In this document: piece by piece, positions 30,976-34,432 of the stretch | Position numbering within the stretch: position 1 is the first letter of the stretch | How the letters are laid out: every line of letters starts with the position of its first letter | NCBI GenBank assembly: GCA_028288765.1 | Contig: JAQGHQ010000155.1 | Location: 1-34,432, forward strand | Length of the DNA stretch: 34,432 bases | DNA from: Gemmataceae bacterium | GTDB lineage: Bacteria; Planctomycetota; Planctomycetia; Gemmatales; Gemmataceae | Reading direction: 5' to 3' | Position numbers and translations under genes: made by a program | Notes under the pieces: model-generated | Database searches by the model: none | The model's input: only the letters and a program-made list of their open reading frames with translations | What the model was told of the DNA's origin: nothing

Positions 30976-32889
30976 TCACTTTTTCTGGGCCAGCTTCTCG
31001 GCCCGCCCGGCGAGTGCCTTCGCGTGACCTTCGCGGCCGGGGAACCCGGACAGGTTGCCCGACTGCTCCAGGTACGCCTCCCAGGCGTTCGCCGCTTCTC
31101 CCCAGGCGTTCGCCGCCATCACCCTGACCCGGGACGAGTCCGCCCCGGTCGCCCGCTCCGCCTGGAGCTGGAGGCGCTCCGCCTCCTCGTGTTTCGCCAG
31201 GGCCAGCAGGAACGTCGCCTCCGCCCGCCCGACCCGGGCGGAGGCCGCGTCGATGATCAGCTGGGCGGTCGCCGCCTGCTCCTTCCAGAAGTCCTCGACC
31301 GCCCCGCGGGCGGCCGCCACGCCCGGGTCGGTATCAGGCTGGGGGTTCCTCTGGAGGGGGTCGGGGTACTGAGCGGCCCGCAACGCGGCATGCACTTCAT
31401 TCGCGACCTTGCACCACTCCACGATCTGGTCAGGGGCCGCGATCCGCAACCGCTCCAGCCCCCGCCCGAACGCCTGCTGCTTCTCGGTCAGGTCGCGGGC
31501 CGCGTCCTGAAACTGCCCGCGCTGGATCCGCTCGCGCGGGGACGGCGGGGCGAAGAAGGCCGCCTCGTACAGCCCGGCCGCGGCGCTCCGCAACCGCATG
31601 GCCGGCGGGGATTCCGGGGCGAGGGCGACTACGGGCGGAAAGACGATCACGGTCCGCGGGATGAGATGAAGGCGGTACTGGGCGAAGAGTCCGACCGGGC
31701 CGGACTGATCTCGCCCGCCTTCCGACGGGGGCAGGAATCCGGACGTGACACGGCCGTAAGCGAACCGGTCGGTGGGCGGGCCCCAAAACCTCGCCTCCGC
31801 GGCCGGGAGCCCCGGGCCCGCCGGGGAGGCAGCGAGGAACCGGGCCCTCAGGTCGGTCGGGTTGACCGCGACCCGGGCCCCGGTGTCGGCCTTGAGCTTG
31901 TCGTCCAGCATCGCCATCCGGGGCGAGAGCCCGCTCACCGGGACGGCCAGGAACACGGCCGCAGTCCGCACGTCGTCCGGGGTTACGTCCCACGGGGTCG
32001 TCTTGTCCTCGAACCACGCCTTCAGCTGGTTCGGGTCCGACTTGACCTGGGCGAGCGTCCCGACGCCCTTCCCGTCGGGGCCCGGGAACGGCTGGCCGCG
32101 CCACGGGTCGAAGAGCAAGACGTCCGCCTCGGCCCGCACCCCGACTGCCCAGAACGGCCCCTTGGGGAGGACAGGGAGTATCTTCCCGCCGGGCCCCGTG
32201 GCGATCGGCCCGGCCGGCTTATTACCCGCGGTCGGGGGGCCGATCAGGCACGCATCAAGGCCCATCTGCTGGAGAAGGGCGAGGAAGACGTAGGCCCGTT
32301 CCAGTCCCGACCCGTGCCCGCGTTGAAGAACGGCGGTCGGCGGGAGCGCGGCGACCTGATACAAATCGGGCTCGACGGAGACGACCCACGGGTTCAGGTA
32401 TACCTGACGGCACACCCAGGCGAACCCGACCCGGGCCAGATCGGCCGGGGGAGTACCACCCGGGTCGAGCGACCGGGCCGCGTCCCGAAAGTAGAAGCAG
32501 TCGGCGAGATAGACCGGGTCGAGACCGGTATAGCTCGCCGGGCGGACCTCGTCGGCGTCGGGCGGGGCGAGCGGGACAAGGGCCGCAAGCGCCTTCATGT
32601 CGTCCGGACCAAGCGGGGCCGGGCCCGGGACCTCGCTGCGGCTGGCCAGGTCGATGTTCAGCTGGTTCAGGGCCGCTTTACACGCGGCCAGGTCGGTCTC
32701 CTTGCGGAGGCGTTTCGCCGCGGCCTCCCACGGGTCGGTCTTGGTCTCGGCCCCCCTGGTGGGGTCGGCCCTCGGCAGACCGGTGGTCGGTTTCGTACAC
32801 CCGGAGCTCAGGAGGAGGCCGGCGAGAAGGGCGATACCGGCCGCGGGCGGGGCGGCCACGAGGAGGCGGGAGCTACCGGGACGGTTCAT
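30976..32889 (-). CDS. Lipoprotein with degenerate transglutaminase-like core
   Basis: A 637-residue protein from ATG 32889 with a lipoprotein signal [20 protein letters not shown] through LLLSSGCTK (Cys31). The middle resembles a transglutaminase-like fold: [20 protein letters not shown] stands where the catalytic G-x-C-x-x-A helix would be, [20 protein letters not shown] where the His- and Asp-bearing strands would be. The Cys and His positions are not conserved (only the Asp of FDPW remains), so it is probably not a peptidase. Residues ~480-637 are helical and Ala/Glu/Gln-rich with coiled-coil-like repeats. Its start overlaps the kdsA stop by 17 bases, so the two are cotranscribed and probably translationally coupled. 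An envelope function is inferred. Confidence 0.85.
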   Translation of the reverse strand: MNRPGSSRLLVAAPPAAGIALLAGLLLSSGCTKPTTGLPRADPTRGAETKTDPWEAAAKRLRKETDLAACKAALNQLNIDLASRSEVPGPAPLGPDDMKALAALVPLAPPDADEVRPASYTGLDPVYLADCFYFRDAARSLDPGGTPPADLARVGFAWVCRQVYLNPWVVSVEPDLYQVAALPPTAVLQRGHGSGLERAYVFLALLQQMGLDACLIGPPTAGNKPAGPIATGPGGKILPVLPKGPFWAVGVRAEADVLLFDPWRGQPFPGPDGKGVGTLAQVKSDPNQLKAWFEDKTTPWDVTPDDVRTAAVFLAVPVSGLSPRMAMLDDKLKADTGARVAVNPTDLRARFLAASPAGPGLPAAEARFWGPPTDRFAYGRVTSGFLPPSEGGRDQSGPVGLFAQYRLHLIPRTVIVFPPVVALAPESPPAMRLRSAAAGLYEAAFFAPPSPRERIQRGQFQDAARDLTEKQQAFGRGLERLRIAAPDQIVEWCKVANEVHAALRAAQYPDPLQRNPQPDTDPGVAAARGAVEDFWKEQAATAQLIIDAASARVGRAEATFLLALAKHEEAERLQLQAERATGADSSRVRVMAANAWGEAANAWEAYLEQSGNLSGFPGREGHAKALAGRAEKLAQKK

Positions 32890-33736
32890 GCGGGTTGGCT
32901 CGTGGGTCGGCGTCGGCTATCGCGGCCCGGACCCGCAGGCAGGTGCGGATCAGGCCGGGGAGCTGGTCGAGCGGGACCATGTTCGGGCCGTCGGACTTGG
33001 CCTCGTCCGGCCGCGGGTGGGTTTCCAGGAACACCCCGTCGCACCCGGCGGCGACCGCCGCCCGGACCAGACACGGGATCATCCGGCGGTCCCCGCCGGT
33101 CCGGTCGCCCAGCGCCCCTGGCATCTGTACGCTGTGGGTGGCGTCAAAGATCACCGGGGCGGTCGTTTCCTGCATCCAGGGGATCGACCGCATGTCGTTC
33201 ACCAGCATCCCGTACCCGAACGTCGTCCCGCGTTCGGTGAGCAGCACCCGCCGGTTGCCGATCTCGGCGAGCTTCGCCACCACGTTCTTCATGTCCCACG
33301 GGGCCATGAACTGGCCCTTTTTCACGTTCACCACGCGGCCGGTCTGCCCGCAGGCTTCGAGCAAGTCGGTCTGCCGGGCGAGGAACGCCGGGACCTGAAG
33401 GACCTCGCACACCTCGGCCGCGGGGGCGGCCTGGTGGCACTCGTGGATGTCGGTGAGCACCGGGAGCCCGGTCGCCCGCTTGACCGCGTCGAGCGTCTTG
33501 AGCCCCTCATGGAGGCCGGGGCCGCGGAAGGTCTTCCCGGAGCTCCGGTTGGCCTTGTCGAAGGACGCCTTGAACACGAGCGGGAGGCCGAGCTGATCCG
33601 CGTACCCGCGGAGGGTCTCGGCCACCCGGAGGGTAAAGTCGTGACCCTCGATCACGCACGGGCCGCACACCCACAGGAGCGGTGCCCCGCCGCCGACGGT
33701 GTAAGAACCCACGCTCACGGGCTGGCTTCCGGCCAT
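32873..33736 (-). CDS. kdsA: 3-deoxy-8-phosphooctulonate synthase
   Basis: A 287-residue KdsA, normal length, ATG at 33736. It condenses phosphoenolpyruvate with arabinose 5-phosphate to Kdo-8-phosphate, the committed precursor of LPS inner core. Motifs: [14 protein letters not shown] (22-35), [20 protein letters not shown] (PEP/A5P binding), [45 protein letters not shown] (metal-site His) and [20 protein letters not shown]. The Cys in GPCVIE, rather than the Asn of the E. coli-type enzyme, places it in the metal-dependent class. It shows that this organism makes Kdo and therefore probably a lipid A-based outer membrane. The downstream lipoprotein overlaps its last codons. Confidence 0.96.
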   Translation of the reverse strand: MAGSQPVSVGSYTVGGGAPLLWVCGPCVIEGHDFTLRVAETLRGYADQLGLPLVFKASFDKANRSSGKTFRGPGLHEGLKTLDAVKRATGLPVLTDIHECHQAAPAAEVCEVLQVPAFLARQTDLLEACGQTGRVVNVKKGQFMAPWDMKNVVAKLAEIGNRRVLLTERGTTFGYGMLVNDMRSIPWMQETTAPVIFDATHSVQMPGALGDRTGGDRRMIPCLVRAAVAAGCDGVFLETHPRPDEAKSDGPNMVPLDQLPGLIRTCLRVRAAIADADPRANPHEPSR

Positions 33737-34030
33737 GTGTAACCGTCCATGTTGGAAACTTGCCGATCCGTCTGCTTCCTGGAGTGTTAAGCCCCCGTCA
33801 GGCTTCGGACCTGATCGGGCAACCTGAGGCGGGGTGATGATCGGGCCTGGCGCAGGACCGCCTACTCACACCATTATTGGCCCAGTCATGAGCCCGCAAC
33901 CCCGTCTCGGGGTGGGTGATTACATCCTTCGGTCTGGGGCGGCAAATGTTGCCCTCGTGTTGTAAGAACGCACCGAGTACATTCCCCCCAAGATCCAGGC
34001 ATGTCCCCGCGGCGTCAAGGAGGTTTGCCC
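33737..34030. other. Divergent intergenic region
   Basis: 294 bp between kdsA (minus) and the sensor-like gene (plus), so it holds both promoters. The strongest signal is the perfect AGGAGG at 34018-34023 just before the sensor gene. No convincing promoter pair, repeat or small gene was recognised. Confidence 0.5.
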
Positions 34031-34432
34031 GTGGTCCATCCCCGCTGGTTGCGGCACAAGCTGATGCTCGGGCTCGCCCTTGTCGTCGGCAGCGTCGGGT
34101 TGTTTTTCAGCGGCACACTTTATGGGCGCAGGGCCTACCTGAACACGGTCAGGATGACTGAGCGGAAGCTGTACGAGCTCCAGCAGGTCAACATCCTGAT
34201 CGCCCTCCTCGAGCAGCCGATCCAGGCCGAACCGGCCGACGCGACGACCGAATTGAAGCAGTTTCAGGCCAATACGAGACTCGCCCAGGCGTTCCTCAAG
34301 GTGTACCAGAAAGAGCACGCCGAGACGGTCCACGCCGGGCTCGACCCGGACGACGGGGACCAGGAGATCGGCCTCCTCCAGAAGCTCGACGACGGGCTCC
34401 TTGAGCTCGACACGGTCCTGGCCCAGTACCAC
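34031..34432 (+). CDS. N-terminal part of a membrane-anchored sensor-like protein (3' end outside window)
   Basis: An open frame of 134 codons continues past the right edge. GTG 34031 is chosen because a perfect AGGAGG lies seven bases upstream; an ATG at 34001 in the same frame would place that site inside the gene. The start VVHPRWLRHKLMLGLALVVG continues into one membrane span (to about residue 30, FFSGTLYGRR), then a helical, Gln/Glu/Leu-rich extracytoplasmic region (MTERKLYELQQVNILIALLE, LKQFQANTRLAQAFLKVYQK). This layout is that of the N-terminal sensor segment of histidine kinases, methyl-accepting-type or guanylate cyclase-type proteins. The output domain is outside the window, so the type cannot be named. 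Confidence 0.75.
   Translation, partial: MVHPRWLRHKLMLGLALVVGSVGLFFSGTLYGRRAYLNTVRMTERKLYELQQVNILIALLEQPIQAEPADATTELKQFQANTRLAQAFLKVYQKEHAETVHAGLDPDDGDQEIGLLQKLDDGLLELDTVLAQYH

Noticed and set aside
31024..33240. A 738-codon open frame on the plus strand
   Set aside because: It covers the lipoprotein and kdsA on the opposite strand, where both have clear motifs.

Overview
The window reads as a chromosomal piece of a planctomycete, most likely of the Gemmataceae (Gemmata/Fimbriiglobus-like). The grounds are the strongly GC-rich coding sequence, the DUF1592/DUF1552/DUF1501 cytochrome-associated secreted proteins, a DUF1559 pilin-like protein, large secreted proteins whose N-termini carry an LEDR/LETR-type motif followed by PA or LL (LEPR-xLL-like), many lipoproteins, and dense intergenic palindromes. 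This is pattern recognition, not a database match. No rRNA, tRNA, CRISPR array, complete insertion sequence or prophage was seen.

Layout. 1-3321 (minus) is the 5' part of a giant secreted protein (zincin-like HELVE domain, beta-rich repeats, then DUF11 repeats) that runs off the left edge. About 1 kb without an intact gene follows, holding a frameshifted remnant of a signal peptide that closely matches the start of the next gene. 4345-11652 (plus) is a trio of exported proteins: a two-haem DUF1592-type cytochrome, a Tat-exported DUF1552 protein and a Tat-exported DUF1501 protein, separated by palindromic repeats. 12107-12574 (minus) is a NADAR/YbiA-like glycosidase. It is divergent from a compact four-gene operon (12802-15162, plus): a small membrane protein, a thioredoxin-like [2Fe-2S] protein, a small Cys-containing protein, and a COG0523/CobW GTPase with an extra internal domain. 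This operon looks metal-related and is the best candidate here for a little-described system.

15163-15633 contains an 83-bp MITE-like element with perfect 13-bp terminal inverted repeats and a perfect 9-bp target-site duplication. 15634-18597 is a sedolisin (S53) protease with Ig-like and LamG-like domains. 18892-20723 (minus) holds a small unknown protein and a UDP-sugar dehydrogenase for surface polysaccharide. 20971-22636 (plus) is an EF-hand/transthyretin-like lipoprotein followed by a DUF1559 pilin-like protein. 22812-28430 (minus) has an aspartate kinase with four ACT domains, a YceK-like lipoprotein and a large secreted protein of repeated carboxypeptidase-regulatory/Cna-B-like folds. 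28745-30001 (plus) is a PQQ-type beta-propeller. 30415-33736 (minus) holds an FHA protein, a lipoprotein with a degenerate transglutaminase-like core, and kdsA, whose end overlaps the lipoprotein start. The window ends in the 5' part of a membrane-anchored sensor-like protein (34031-, plus).

Most of the content is envelope or exported biology: Kdo (kdsA) and UDP-sugar precursors for LPS or capsule, large secreted adhesin/protease proteins, and membrane or lipoprotein components. Aspartate kinase is the main cytosolic biosynthetic enzyme besides kdsA. Intergenic DNA is rich in at least five families of inverted repeats, several occurring more than once in this window.
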